A stretch of 64,000 nt of DNA from Clostridium transplantifaecale (GTDB taxonomy: Bacteria; Bacillota; Clostridia; Lachnospirales; Lachnospiraceae). The notes beneath the pieces were generated by a model that did no database searches, had not been told where the DNA came from, and saw only the letters and a program-made list of their open reading frames with translations. The translations under genes were made by a program, and so were the position numbers. The DNA lies in the NCBI RefSeq assembly GCF_900626075.1, contig NZ_UYZY01000001.1, forward strand, positions 1,240,001 through 1,304,000. Direction: 5' to 3'. Below are positions 42,163 through 51,075 of this stretch, piece after piece. Numbering within the stretch: position 1 is the first letter of the stretch; the number at the start of each line of letters is the position of its first letter.

Positions 42163-42978
42163 TTATTTACGGCCGGTCAGTGACCTGATATACCGGTATC
42201 CTTCTTCCGCCGCATTCTTCGGAGGTTCGGGACGGTACTCAAACGCCAGGTAGCGCTCATAGCCAATCTCCTCCAGCGCCTGAATCAGCAGGGGATAATC
42301 GAATTTCGCTCCGTCCGGGCAGCTTCGATCTTCCCCGGACACGTCGACCTGGTAAATGAGATCCCCATATTTCAGAATCTGATGATAAATCTCTTCCTCT
42401 TCATACTTCATGTGCATCGTGTCAAGCTGAAGTTTCAGGCTGGGTGAGTTGACGTTTCGGATATAATTGGCCGTCTCCTCGATACTGATGTAGGCGTCCG
42501 TCTCAAAATGGTCATTTGCCTCCAGTATCGCCACAATTCCCTTTGATTCCGCATAGGCAACCAGCTCATCTATACTCCTATGAAGCTGCTCATAATAATC
42601 CTTCTTCGTCGGGGCATCTGAAGTCCATCCACGGATCGCACCGATAATGACCCTGGCGCCGCCCAGCTTCTTGGCCAGATCCACATGTTCCTTCATGCGT
42701 TTCACCGCCTGCCTGCGGCCTTCTTCCTCGCCGCATCCCAGGCTCAGTCCGTCCACGGTATATCCCCTTCCGGTTGCCAGGGCTGAAACCTTTACCCCGT
42801 AATGTGATGCGAGTTTCAGTATCCTGGACGGCTCCACCTCAGACGGGCGGTTCAGGGTCAGTTGAACCGCATCATATCCAATCTGGGCCGCCATCCGTAT
42901 CGTCTCTTCATAGGAACCCTGCAGCGGAGCCGTCGCACATGGAAATGTGCCGTCCGCTATAATTACACTTGTTTTCAT
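42163..42978 (-). CDS. Sugar phosphate isomerase/epimerase (xylose isomerase-like TIM barrel)
   Basis: A 271-residue AP-endonuclease-2/xylose-isomerase-like barrel. Metal ligands appear as Glu in AILEANDHF, Asp and His in LQLDTMHMK, His or Asp in QVDVSGEDR and Glu in LAFEYRPEP. Typical for keto-sugar epimerases and hydroxypyruvate isomerase relatives. The second of two adjacent ATGs (42978) has better spacing from GGAGGGT. No sugar transport genes lie beside it, so substrate is open. Confidence 0.84.
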   Translation of the reverse strand: MKTSVIIADGTFPCATAPLQGSYEETIRMAAQIGYDAVQLTLNRPSEVEPSRILKLASHYGVKVSALATGRGYTVDGLSLGCGEEEGRRQAVKRMKEHVDLAKKLGGARVIIGAIRGWTSDAPTKKDYYEQLHRSIDELVAYAESKGIVAILEANDHFETDAYISIEETANYIRNVNSPSLKLQLDTMHMKYEEEEIYHQILKYGDLIYQVDVSGEDRSCPDGAKFDYPLLIQALEEIGYERYLAFEYRPEPPKNAAEEGYRYIRSLTGRK

Positions 42979-43131
42979 CATACCCTCCGATTCAATCAGA
43001 TTTTCCGCCTGATTCCGAATGAGCCGCCCCGGCGTCCGATTCTTTCAGTCTTAAGATGATTGTACTTCAGCATGGCGTCACATTCCAATACTTCCTGTCT
43101 ATCGGGGGGATAGAATCCTTCTATCCTGTTA

Positions 43132-44970
43132 TCATTTTTTCATCTTCAGTTCCGAGTACGGTATCGTTACTTCCGGGAATCCTTCCGCATACGATGCGAT
43201 TTCATACGGTGCATAATAGAAAACCACACCCTCCGGAGTGATATAAAAGTCCGAATCAAAGCTTACGTCGTCCGCGATTGTGTGCTCCAGATCTTCCGGG
43301 GATTCAAAGGCAAAGTTTGTCTTCTCCGCCAGCTCCCTGAATGCCCTGCCCACAATACTCTGGAGCTCTTCCACCGAATTATCAACAAGATCATTCAGCT
43401 TCATCTGCTCTCCCGTCTTACGGTCAAAGACAAAATAATCTCTGAAAGGCATACCGTGAGCTCCGCCCGAATATTCATAGCCGTCCGCCTCTACGCAGAC
43501 CAGGTTATCATCGAGATAATTGATCGCCACAATCTCATAAGTAAGGGTAGACAGATGGAAATCGTCCCTGTAAGTCAGGGCTTCATCCAGGTAAGACGCC
43601 ATCTCGTCACTATATGCCAACAGGGCGTCGCGGCGCCCCTCCATCGTGCGGTTCATCGCTTTTACCGCGTCACTGTCACCGTCAAATACCATTGTCTCAA
43701 TATAAATTTCCATCGCCGTCGTCTCGCTGCCGGAGAACGGAATTTCTTTCTTCTCCGCCTCTACGTGGCCGAGTTCGCGGATTGATGACTGGTAGAGCGC
43801 CGGTTCCAGAAGTTCCTTCTCTTCCCCCGTGTCGAGGGCCGTCTTTCCGATATAAACACCGTAGTCCTTGAGCTCCTGACAGTAGATGGAATCCTCCGAG
43901 ACAAAAAAGTTGCCGTCATAATCGTACATGTTGAGCGTTCCAGGTTCCGTATTGATGGAAGCGGCTTTTGTAACCTCACCGGTTTCCGCGTTCACCTTAT
44001 AAAACCGGGTTCCCTCACTGACGGTCTGGTAAACCTTGCTGGTCAGATAATAGAGGTAGCCGTCCCTGTACTGAATCAGCTGCGGGTTGTCGGATGATGC
44101 AAAAAGAAGCGTCTTTTCAAGAGTTTTAGCATCATACCGGTAACACTGGGTATTTCCGCTGCCATCCTGGAACAGTACAAAAAAACCGTCTTTGTCAAAC
44201 AGAACCGAGGAGGTGTTGGTTACCTCCGGCACTTCCTTCGCCCCGCTCCCATCGGCCCCGGCAATGACCAGACAACTGTCATTCTGCACCGGCATGTATC
44301 CATAGTGCTCCACCATAAAAGGCAGCATACCGCTGTAAAGCTCATGGCACCCTTCCGGGATGCGGCCGTACACGGTCTGATCCGAAGCCAGCTCTTCTCC
44401 GAGGCTGCCGTCCTCTTTCAGTGAAAATGCCTGATTCATATTATATCCCCGGATATAGAGGACGTCCTCCGATGCATAGATTCCGGAGGCCTGGTTCGCC
44501 AAAGCCGCCAGATGCGTCTCCTCCCCGGTCTCCAGATCCTTTTTATAGAGGCCGCATACAAAGGCTCCGTCCTCCCCATTTGCCGAACTTACGTCATAAT
44601 ACAGATTCCCCCGGTAAACCCAGAAGGAATCGTTCATCTCGCCCTCCTCAAATGTCTTTACCTGAGTCAGCTTGTCCGTCGCCTTGTCAAGGCTCCAGAT
44701 AGAACCGTCATACTTAAAGAAAAGATGACGGCCGGATTCCACCATCGTCTCCGTGCTTCCCGTGGCCGTCAGTGTATCTTTCCTGATATCCACATCCTGA
44801 GCCTCCCCAGTCCCCGGCACGTTCTCCGTCTCTGCCGTAGCGGCCGTCACATCGACTTCCGCCTGCCGTTTGCAGCCGGTTACGGCAATCGGCATCAGCG
44901 CCGCCAGGGCCGTCACCGCGGCTGCGGCCGTATAGTTTTTAATTTTTCTTTTTATTTTTATTCTTCTCAC
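43132..44970 (-). CDS. RsiV-like (DUF4163/DUF3298) lipoprotein with beta-propeller-like region
   Basis: 612 residues. Lipoprotein signal with lipobox VTGC (Cys33). Residues about 75-400 hold repeated strands of the kind found in DUF5050 beta-propellers (FFKYDGSIWSLDKATDKLTQ; FWVYRGNLYYDVS; FYKVNAETGEVTK). The C-terminus (about 405-612) is a DUF4163/DUF3298 pair, with ALTYRDDFHLSTLTYEIVAI, GGAHGMPFRDYFVFDRKTGE and FYITPEGVVFYYAPYEIASY. That domain is the extracellular lysozyme-binding part of the anti-sigma factor RsiV. No anti-sigma segment or sigma factor gene is present here, so this is a surface-exposed relative, not RsiV itself. The start is GTG at 44970, after AAGGAGATAAAC. Monocistronic. 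Confidence 0.82.
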   Translation of the reverse strand: MRRIKIKRKIKNYTAAAAVTALAALMPIAVTGCKRQAEVDVTAATAETENVPGTGEAQDVDIRKDTLTATGSTETMVESGRHLFFKYDGSIWSLDKATDKLTQVKTFEEGEMNDSFWVYRGNLYYDVSSANGEDGAFVCGLYKKDLETGEETHLAALANQASGIYASEDVLYIRGYNMNQAFSLKEDGSLGEELASDQTVYGRIPEGCHELYSGMLPFMVEHYGYMPVQNDSCLVIAGADGSGAKEVPEVTNTSSVLFDKDGFFVLFQDGSGNTQCYRYDAKTLEKTLLFASSDNPQLIQYRDGYLYYLTSKVYQTVSEGTRFYKVNAETGEVTKAASINTEPGTLNMYDYDGNFFVSEDSIYCQELKDYGVYIGKTALDTGEEKELLEPALYQSSIRELGHVEAEKKEIPFSGSETTAMEIYIETMVFDGDSDAVKAMNRTMEGRRDALLAYSDEMASYLDEALTYRDDFHLSTLTYEIVAINYLDDNLVCVEADGYEYSGGAHGMPFRDYFVFDRKTGEQMKLNDLVDNSVEELQSIVGRAFRELAEKTNFAFESPEDLEHTIADDVSFDSDFYITPEGVVFYYAPYEIASYAEGFPEVTIPYSELKMKK

Positions 44971-45264
44971 GTTTATCTCCTTACTGGTTCAGTTACTTCT
45001 GATATTCTCCTGCTGCCATCCATTCTCTTCCAAATTCATGTTTGAATTTTCTCTTACGTCACTTACAATAAGTGTAACTTTTTTTCATCAGCTTGTCAAA
45101 GAATGGGATAAATATTAATAGAACAGTAAGGATTTTACGGTTCACAAATAATATCCCGCGAGATGTTTCCGCGCGCATTTTGCGTGAAAATCTCTCCGCT
45201 CTGTACGCATCCTGCCAGGAAGGCTTTTTAATATCACAGGAGCACTTTCCTATGATATCGAAAA
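44971..45264. other. Gene-free spacer
   Basis: About 290 bp upstream of the RsiV-like gene, AT-rich, with no ORF having a ribosome binding site. It ends in the terminator of the convergent symporter operon's far side. Confidence 0.3.
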
Positions 45265-45325
45265 ACAGCCGGTTTGCAGCCGGGGCGGGAACCCTGACTG
45301 CAAACCGGCTGTCTCTCTTTATTCC
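45265..45325 (-). terminator. Terminator of the glutaminase/symporter operon
   Basis: ACAGCCGGTTTGCAG and its full complement frame a GC-rich loop; on the minus strand the stem is followed by TTTTTC. Confidence 0.88.
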
Positions 45326-45359
45326 GTCACTTTCATGACATTTCTCTTTACTGTCCTAT

Positions 45360-46772
45360 CTAATTCCAGAAATCCGTCTCATCTTCAAGCTGAATATCAG
45401 CAGCCTTAAATACAGGATTCTTTCCTGCTTTTTTCTGCTGGATATAGTCGTTCATGCAGCGAACGGCCGGTTTTGCGAGAAGGATGATAACCGGGAGGTT
45501 AATGATTGCCATCAGGCCCATCAGAACGTCCGCCGTATCCCAGGCAACGCCGAATTCGATCGTTGCGCCGAAGCATACAATAATGGCAGCCAGAATACGG
45601 AATCCATGGAGCAGATTCTTGCCCGGTGTCTTATTACAGATGAAACCAAGCCCCATCTCTGCATAGTAGAAGTTTCCAATCAGTGTCGTAAATGCAAAGA
45701 GGCAGAGGGCTACCGTAATGAAAATCGTTCCGAAGCCGCCCAGTGAATTAGCTACTGCAGCCTGTACATAGCTCATACCTGCCATCTCTTTTGTCGGTGC
45801 AACACCCGAACAGAGAAGCATGAATGCGGTAGCGGTACAGATGACGATTGTATCGATATAAACAGAAAGCATCTGAACAAGGCCCTGTTTTACAGGATGG
45901 GAAACTCCGGCAGAAGCCGCAGCGTTAGGCGCGGAACCAACACCGGCCTCGTTGGAGAATAAACCTCTCTTGATACCCTGCATGATGGCGGAACCGGCAA
46001 AACCTCCGAAAATCGCCCTGAAATCAAAAGCGCCTTTTACGATGCTTGCAATCATTCCCGGAACCATGTTGATGTGGGTAATAACAATAAACAGTGAAAC
46101 TGCGATATAGAATAATCCCATCACCGGTACGAGCACGCCCGTTACCTTAGAGATCTGTTTTCCGCCGCCGAAAATACAGAATAAGAAAGCAAGCGCCAGA
46201 ACACCGCCCACAATCTTAGGTGTCAGTGACGGATCATAAAAGCTGTATGCTTTAAATGTATCTGCGATGTTGAATGCGGCTACCATGTTGAAACCGCCCA
46301 TATAAGTTACGATTAAAACAACGGCAAACAAAATGCCGATCCAGCGTTTTTTCAGAACTGCCTGAATATAGTAAGCAGGTCCGCCGTAAGAACTTCCGTC
46401 ATCTGCCCTTTTCTTGTAAATCTGAGCCAGGGTACTCTCCACAAATGCGGAGGCGCTGCCCAAAAGTGCGGTCAGCCACATCCAGAACATGGCACCCGGT
46501 CCGCCGATACAGAGGGCGGTGGAAATACCCGCGATATTGCCGGTACCGACACGCGATGCGGTGGAAACCATCAAAGCCTGGAAAGACGAGATCGATTTGT
46601 CATCATCTTTCGGCTCCATTACGACACGGATGGCCTCCTTCAAATAGCGGAACTGGATAAATTTCGTTTTCACGGTAAAATAAATTCCTGCTCCGAGCAG
46701 CAGTACAATCAGTATGTAGCTGTAAAGCCAGTTGCTGAGTAAACCAATAATTTTTGCGTACAATATATACAC
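45360..46772 (-). CDS. AGCS family sodium:amino acid symporter (likely glutamine)
   Basis: A 470-residue membrane protein with about ten segments; TASRVGTGNIAGISTALCIG, GGPGAMFWMWLTALLGS, FSNEAGVGSAPNAAASAGVS and CSGVAPTKEMAGMSYVQAA are AGCS motifs. Its position 83 bp behind glutaminase reproduces the glsA-glnT pairing of Bacillus, so glutamine is the probable cargo. The start is GTG at 46772 (adjacent to AAAGGGAAG) or TTG at 46763 (better spaced). It is distinct from the AGCS protein at 15.3-16.6 kb. Confidence 0.9.
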   Translation of the reverse strand: MYILYAKIIGLLSNWLYSYILIVLLLGAGIYFTVKTKFIQFRYLKEAIRVVMEPKDDDKSISSFQALMVSTASRVGTGNIAGISTALCIGGPGAMFWMWLTALLGSASAFVESTLAQIYKKRADDGSSYGGPAYYIQAVLKKRWIGILFAVVLIVTYMGGFNMVAAFNIADTFKAYSFYDPSLTPKIVGGVLALAFLFCIFGGGKQISKVTGVLVPVMGLFYIAVSLFIVITHINMVPGMIASIVKGAFDFRAIFGGFAGSAIMQGIKRGLFSNEAGVGSAPNAAASAGVSHPVKQGLVQMLSVYIDTIVICTATAFMLLCSGVAPTKEMAGMSYVQAAVANSLGGFGTIFITVALCLFAFTTLIGNFYYAEMGLGFICNKTPGKNLLHGFRILAAIIVCFGATIEFGVAWDTADVLMGLMAIINLPVIILLAKPAVRCMNDYIQQKKAGKNPVFKAADIQLEDETDFWN

Positions 46773-46855
46773 CTTCCCTTTCCTTTTTTCGCCCCATCAT
46801 TCCCACTTTCCGCCAGAAACCCATTTCCCCGGAAAAGGTTATTCTGAAGCGTTCC

Positions 46856-47779
46856 CTACAGAGTGTCCTCGGCAAACATATGCAGCCGCAATTTCTCCGA
46901 CAAATATTTTAACATATATCTGCCTGCAATGCTATTCCCTTTTTGATCCAGAGCGGGACCGTAGATTCCGATTCCCATCTTCTTTTCAACCACCGAAAGG
47001 ATTCCCCCTCCCACTCCGCTCTTGGATGGAATTCCGACCTGCACGGCGAACTCCCCCGAACCGTCGTACATTCCACATGTCAGCATAATTGTCTTTACCA
47101 CCCTCACTACATCTGCATCCAGCAGCCTTTCTCCCGTCTCCGGATGAATTCCGCCTCCGGCCAGGACCATTCCCAGTCCCGCCAGGCTTTCCGCCGTCAC
47201 ACTCAGGGAGCACATCTTCACATAGAGATCCAGGCTCTTTTCCACATCGCTGTCTATAATCCCTTTGCTTTCCAGCAGATAAGCGATGGCCCTGTTTCTC
47301 GCACTGTGCGTCATCTCCGAACGGCAGACTTTCTCATCCAGGACAATTCCCGGATCCAGACAGAGCTTTCTGGCAAATTGAAGCATTTCTTCAAAGCTGA
47401 CCACCGGCATCAAATAGCTGGCCACAGCAATCGCGCCTGAATTAATCATCGGATTATATGGATAATTACTGGAAAGATCCAGCTTCACCAGGGAATTGAA
47501 TGCGTCGCCGGAAGGCTCCATGCCCACTTTGGCAAACACCTTATCAAATCCGCAGACTTCCAGCGCCGCCGCCAGGGATATCACCTTTGATATACTCTGG
47601 ATGGTAAAACGGATATCTGTGTCTCCTGCTTTGAATACTTCCCCTCCGGCAGTATAGATGCAGATTCCCAGATGATTTTTGTCCACATTGCCAAGCTCCG
47701 GTATGTAAGATGCCGTTTCTCCGTGGACAATTTCCTTCCTGCCTTCCTCCAATGCCTTTTCAAGCATTTCCTGAACCAT
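46856..47779 (-). CDS. glsA: Glutaminase
   Basis: A 307-residue serine-type glutaminase with catalytic Ser62 and Lys65 (FTIQSISKV), GDAFNSLVKLD and YPYNPMINSGAIAV (substrate pocket), LYVKMCSLSVTAESLAGLGM, CGMYDGSGEFAVQVGIPSKS and GVGGGI. Converts glutamine to glutamate plus ammonia in the cytoplasm. ATG follows GAAAGGAGGAGAAGAA. Operon with an AGCS symporter, so imported glutamine can be deamidated at once. Confidence 0.96.
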   Translation of the reverse strand: MVQEMLEKALEEGRKEIVHGETASYIPELGNVDKNHLGICIYTAGGEVFKAGDTDIRFTIQSISKVISLAAALEVCGFDKVFAKVGMEPSGDAFNSLVKLDLSSNYPYNPMINSGAIAVASYLMPVVSFEEMLQFARKLCLDPGIVLDEKVCRSEMTHSARNRAIAYLLESKGIIDSDVEKSLDLYVKMCSLSVTAESLAGLGMVLAGGGIHPETGERLLDADVVRVVKTIMLTCGMYDGSGEFAVQVGIPSKSGVGGGILSVVEKKMGIGIYGPALDQKGNSIAGRYMLKYLSEKLRLHMFAEDTL

Positions 47780-47892
47780 TTCTTCTCCTCCTTTCTGCCC
47801 GATACCGGCCTGTTGATATAAATAATTATAACTCTTATTAACAAATTTGTATAATGCTAAATGAATATAACATTATAGCAAAAAGGTTGAAC

Positions 47893-48206
47893 GGGGAGTG
47901 AAAAATGAGGACGCTGATGTAAGGATGGCGGACGGGTGGGAATGGTGGGGCTTCAGTCCCGGGGAGGTTGCCGCGTTCGGGGAAGAAGGGTGAAAATATT
48001 CCTACGGGGACTCGCTTGCGCTTGTGGAATGCACAGCGGATGCTAGCTTCGTGAGAAACCTCAGCAAGCACCGGCGGATTCCAAGGTCCCCTGCGGAATG
48101 TTTTCACCCTTCTTCCCCCTGTTACGTTGTGATAGGACTGAAGCCGGGGACGGATCGGCTTTGTCCGCCATCCTTACGTCGGCTGTATGTCTCAGTTTTC
48201 TGGGGG
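47893..48206. repeat. Long palindromic repeat, copy R5 (reverse orientation)
   Basis: Left end GGGGAGTGAAAAATGAGGAC then GC; right end TATGTCTCAGTTTTCTGGGG. Inside, GTAAGGATGGCGGAC pairs with GTCCGCCATCCTTAC, GGCTTCAGTCCCGG pairs with CCGGGGACTGAAGCC-like sequence, and AAGGGTGAAAATATTCC pairs with GGAATGTTTTCACCCTT. The core (AAGCACCGGCGGATTCCAAG) is the inverse of the R2/R3 core, so this copy is flipped. Confidence 0.8.
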
Positions 48207-48239
48207 AGATGGAGTTAGGTTCTCTGTCCGGATTTTGTT

Positions 48240-49118
48240 TCAGGCCCTTGTCCAGAGAAGCTTGTTTTCTTCGAAGACGGCTGTGAGTTTGCCTGTGTCT
48301 TTTAGCCATGCGAGGTAGGATCGGACGGTGCTGCCTATGAGGACGTATTGTTCGAAGTTCATTGTCAGGCCGTAGGCTGTGAACAGGTTTTGCAGGAGGT
48401 CTTCGAAGGTGGTTGGGGTCTGGCAGAGGGAGATGATTTTTTCTGCGGTTTCCCAGACTTTGTCAATGTTGTATTGTGCGAGGGGTACGATGTTTTCTGT
48501 GGCTTCTGCATGGGCCGGGATGAAGATTTTGGCGGTCATGGTTTTGACTGTTTCGAGTGTTTTCAGGTAGGAGTCCACGTCATAGAGAAAGCTTATCTGG
48601 TATTTGTCCAGGGTCTGGCGGCTGGACAGGCAGTCGGCCAGGTAGACTGCGTCGTCCGGGGTCCGGAAGCCGACCATGTCGAAGTAGTGGCCGGGCAGCG
48701 GAATAATTTGAAAGCCGTCCGGCAGGGTTTCTTTTGTTAAATCGGCTGCGTCGCTCTCCTGGGCCATGAGGAATTTGTGGCGAAGATCTTTGGGCGGAAA
48801 TCCGCCGTACAGGAATGCAGGTTCTAAAACCGGGTGTTTTGTGAATTCACAGTTGATGTCGGGCGCGTAGATTTTACAGCCGGTCTGTCCCTGCAGGTAT
48901 TTATTGCCGCCGATGTGATCGGCGTTGGCATGTGTGTTGTAAATAGCGGTCAAATGCCAATTATGCGCTTCCAGAATCTGACGCACCTTGCGTCCCGCAT
49001 CTTTGTCGCTGCCGCTGTCTATCAGGCAGACATCGTTCTCATTTAATTTGACGATTCCGATTTTAGACGGATTTTCAACATAGTAGCTCTGTTCCGTGGC
49101 TTGTATTAATTCGTACAT
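48240..49118 (-). CDS. MBL-fold metallo-hydrolase with altered HxHxDH motif
   Basis: A 292-residue metallo-beta-lactamase-fold protein. The signature reads THANADHIGG (62-71): the middle His of HxHxDH is Asn65. Later ligands are PLPGHYFDMVGF, YLADCL and IPAHAEAT. A C-terminal helical extension (about 215-292) may be a winged-helix-like DNA or partner module. ATG at 49118 lies 8 bp after GGAGG; an in-frame ATG at 49133 overlaps that site. It lies 14 bp after the XRE-cupin regulator, so one operon. Third-position base choice is more T/G-rich than neighbours, hinting at transfer. Substrate unknown. Confidence 0.86.
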   Translation of the reverse strand: MYELIQATEQSYYVENPSKIGIVKLNENDVCLIDSGSDKDAGRKVRQILEAHNWHLTAIYNTHANADHIGGNKYLQGQTGCKIYAPDINCEFTKHPVLEPAFLYGGFPPKDLRHKFLMAQESDAADLTKETLPDGFQIIPLPGHYFDMVGFRTPDDAVYLADCLSSRQTLDKYQISFLYDVDSYLKTLETVKTMTAKIFIPAHAEATENIVPLAQYNIDKVWETAEKIISLCQTPTTFEDLLQNLFTAYGLTMNFEQYVLIGSTVRSYLAWLKDTGKLTAVFEENKLLWTRA

Positions 49119-49132
49119 ACTGATTTCCTCCA

Positions 49133-49690
49133 TTAACGGCTGGGATAAAATATCGTGTTGTAAATTGTGCAGGCTTGTTCAAATGGATTGTGATAGGAAT
49201 GAGGGATGTCCGCATAAAAACGGACCGCCTGCTTTTCTTCTATAATAATTTCCTGCCCATTTAAAATAAGCTGCAGTTTCCCGGTTATTACAAAAACATG
49301 CTCTTCCACTCCATCATCGTGTTTATCGGAATGATGGAAGCAATCCGGGGCAAATTCAATGAAAAAGGTTTCGACATTGCGGATCGGATCGTAAGCAAAC
49401 AGCGGATAGGCACGCATCTTTCCGTCCTCCTCCGTAACAGCCTCCACACCGTCAACGCCGACAACCGTGTATTCCACCTGCCTTTCTTCTAAAAAAGACG
49501 AAAGCGGCGTTTTCAGTCCCGTCGCAATTTTCCATAGCGTCGTAATTGTAGGAACCGACTGCCCACGCTCAATCTGCCCCAGCATAGGCTTACTGACTTT
49601 TGTCAGGAAAGACACTTCATCCAAACTCAACTTCTTCCTGGTCCGAATTTCCTTCAATTTTTCCCCGATTGTTGAAACTGGTGTAAGCAT
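49133..49690 (-). CDS. XRE-family regulator with C-terminal cupin domain
   Basis: A 185-residue protein: N-terminal helix-turn-helix (LSLDEVSFLTKVSKPMLGQI, then ERGQSVPTITTLWKIA, about 17-55) and C-terminal cupin (HDDGVEEHVFVITGKLQLIL then NGQE; FYADIPHSYHNP). It controls small-molecule metabolism in response to a ligand bound by the cupin. ATG at 49690 follows AAAGGAGGATTT; the ATG at 49714 lies within the operator palindrome. First gene of the MBL operon. Confidence 0.88.
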   Translation of the reverse strand: MLTPVSTIGEKLKEIRTRKKLSLDEVSFLTKVSKPMLGQIERGQSVPTITTLWKIATGLKTPLSSFLEERQVEYTVVGVDGVEAVTEEDGKMRAYPLFAYDPIRNVETFFIEFAPDCFHHSDKHDDGVEEHVFVITGKLQLILNGQEIIIEEKQAVRFYADIPHSYHNPFEQACTIYNTIFYPSR

Positions 49691-49713
49691 AAATCCTCCT
49701 TTCAGAAAAACCA

Positions 49714-49737
49714 TATAGCATATTTTAATATACTATA
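49714..49737 (-). promoter_or_regulatory. Palindromic operator in front of the XRE-cupin gene
   Basis: Arms TATAGCATATT and AATATACTATA (11 bases, one mismatch) separated by two bases, ending 23 bp before the start codon. It probably overlaps the -10 region; likely the autoregulatory site. Confidence 0.6.
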
Positions 49738-49971
49738 ACATATCTTCAATTACATTTCTACTCCCTTGCTTTTTTCACTTATCTTCATTTCCCACCCCCG
49801 CAAAGAAATAGAACACTTCGCAGGCCAAATGACGGCAAGGTGCCGCTCCCCTCCCGGCCAATATCCTCATTTCTCCCCACCCTATTTAAAACCCCCGCTC
49901 TTTGTGATATAATTGTCATAAAATGGCTATTGTATCTGCACATTCCGAAGTCATTGCAGGAGGGGTTTATT

Positions 49972-50916
49972 ATGAATATGGATATCAACTTAAAGCACCT
50001 GGAATATTTCATCACCGTTGCCAGGCTTGGTTCTATCAACAAGGCCGCACAGAGTCTTTTTATCTCCCAGCCCTATCTCGGGAAGATTATCAAAGAGCTG
50101 GAGAATACGGTGGGCACCGTCCTTTTTCAGCGCACGAGAGGCGGCGTATCCCTGACCCCTGACGGGGAGGATTTTATGATACACGCCGAGAATATTATCC
50201 ATGAGATGGAAAAGGTGGAAATGTTCCATGGCCCCGGAACCGATACCGACAGTTCACTTGTTGTGTCCATGACAAAATATTCCCACATTATGGAGAGCTT
50301 TATTGATGTCATCATAAAACACAGGGACAATCCCTCCTATATCCACAGGCTGAGTGAAGGAACCGCCGAGGAAGTAATAGAGGACGTTTATTCCGGCCAG
50401 GCTAATATCGGAGTCCTGCATTTTGACGGCAAACGCCACACGGAAGTGGCATCCAGACTTGCTTCCCAGTCTCTGGATTATAATTTTCTCTGCTATGTAA
50501 AACCCCATATCCTGATTTCCTGCAACCATCCCCTCCTTCAGGAGGGAAAGCCCGTCAATCTCCACACGCTGGCTCCCTATGGTTTTGCCAGATATCTCGG
50601 TCAGTGCGAGGATTTTACATACCGGATTTTCTCCCAGGATTCCCAATACAATTTAAATTACGGTTCCCGGATTGCCTATCTCACCAGCCGGGCGTCCTTG
50701 CTGCACCTGATTTCCAGCAGTGATTTCTATGGGATCGGAATCCACGATTTTACCACTCAGACTTCCGCCTATCAGGTGCTGTCCATCCCGATCGATGACT
50801 GCAACGACAGAATTGAATTCGGCTATATCCTTCCAAAGGGCGTTCCCGTTAATCCAATGACTCAGGAATTTATCGACGGGATTAAAAACCGGCTGAAAAA
50901 TATAAAAGAGGCGTAG
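49972..50916 (+). CDS. LysR family transcriptional regulator
   Basis: A 314-residue LysR regulator: N-terminal winged helix (HLEYFITVARLGSINKAAQS then LFISQPYLGKIIKELE; FQRTRGGVSLTPDG) and a periplasmic-binding-like effector domain (about 90-314). ATG at 49972 follows GGAGGGGTTTATT. Divergent from the XRE-cupin/MBL operon, separated by about 280 bp; it could regulate that operon or distant genes. Effector unknown. Confidence 0.91.
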   Translation: MNMDINLKHLEYFITVARLGSINKAAQSLFISQPYLGKIIKELENTVGTVLFQRTRGGVSLTPDGEDFMIHAENIIHEMEKVEMFHGPGTDTDSSLVVSMTKYSHIMESFIDVIIKHRDNPSYIHRLSEGTAEEVIEDVYSGQANIGVLHFDGKRHTEVASRLASQSLDYNFLCYVKPHILISCNHPLLQEGKPVNLHTLAPYGFARYLGQCEDFTYRIFSQDSQYNLNYGSRIAYLTSRASLLHLISSSDFYGIGIHDFTTQTSAYQVLSIPIDDCNDRIEFGYILPKGVPVNPMTQEFIDGIKNRLKNIKEA

Positions 50917-50938
50917 AGACACAATTTCCTATGAATTA

Positions 50939-50983
50939 AAAAAGAGTCCGCTCATTCAATCCATCAATGCAGCGAACTCTTTT
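50939..50983. terminator. Bidirectional terminator between lysR and addA
   Basis: AAAAAGAGTCCGCT pairs with AGCGAACTCTTTT, with A/T tails on both sides; serves both convergent genes. Confidence 0.7.
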
Positions 50984-51075
50984 ACTATATTTCTTTTTTC
51001 TATTGTTCTTACGCAGTGCGAAACGGTGGATATCTGCTTATTCAACATGAAAATGGCTGATACCCTTCCCCTGTT

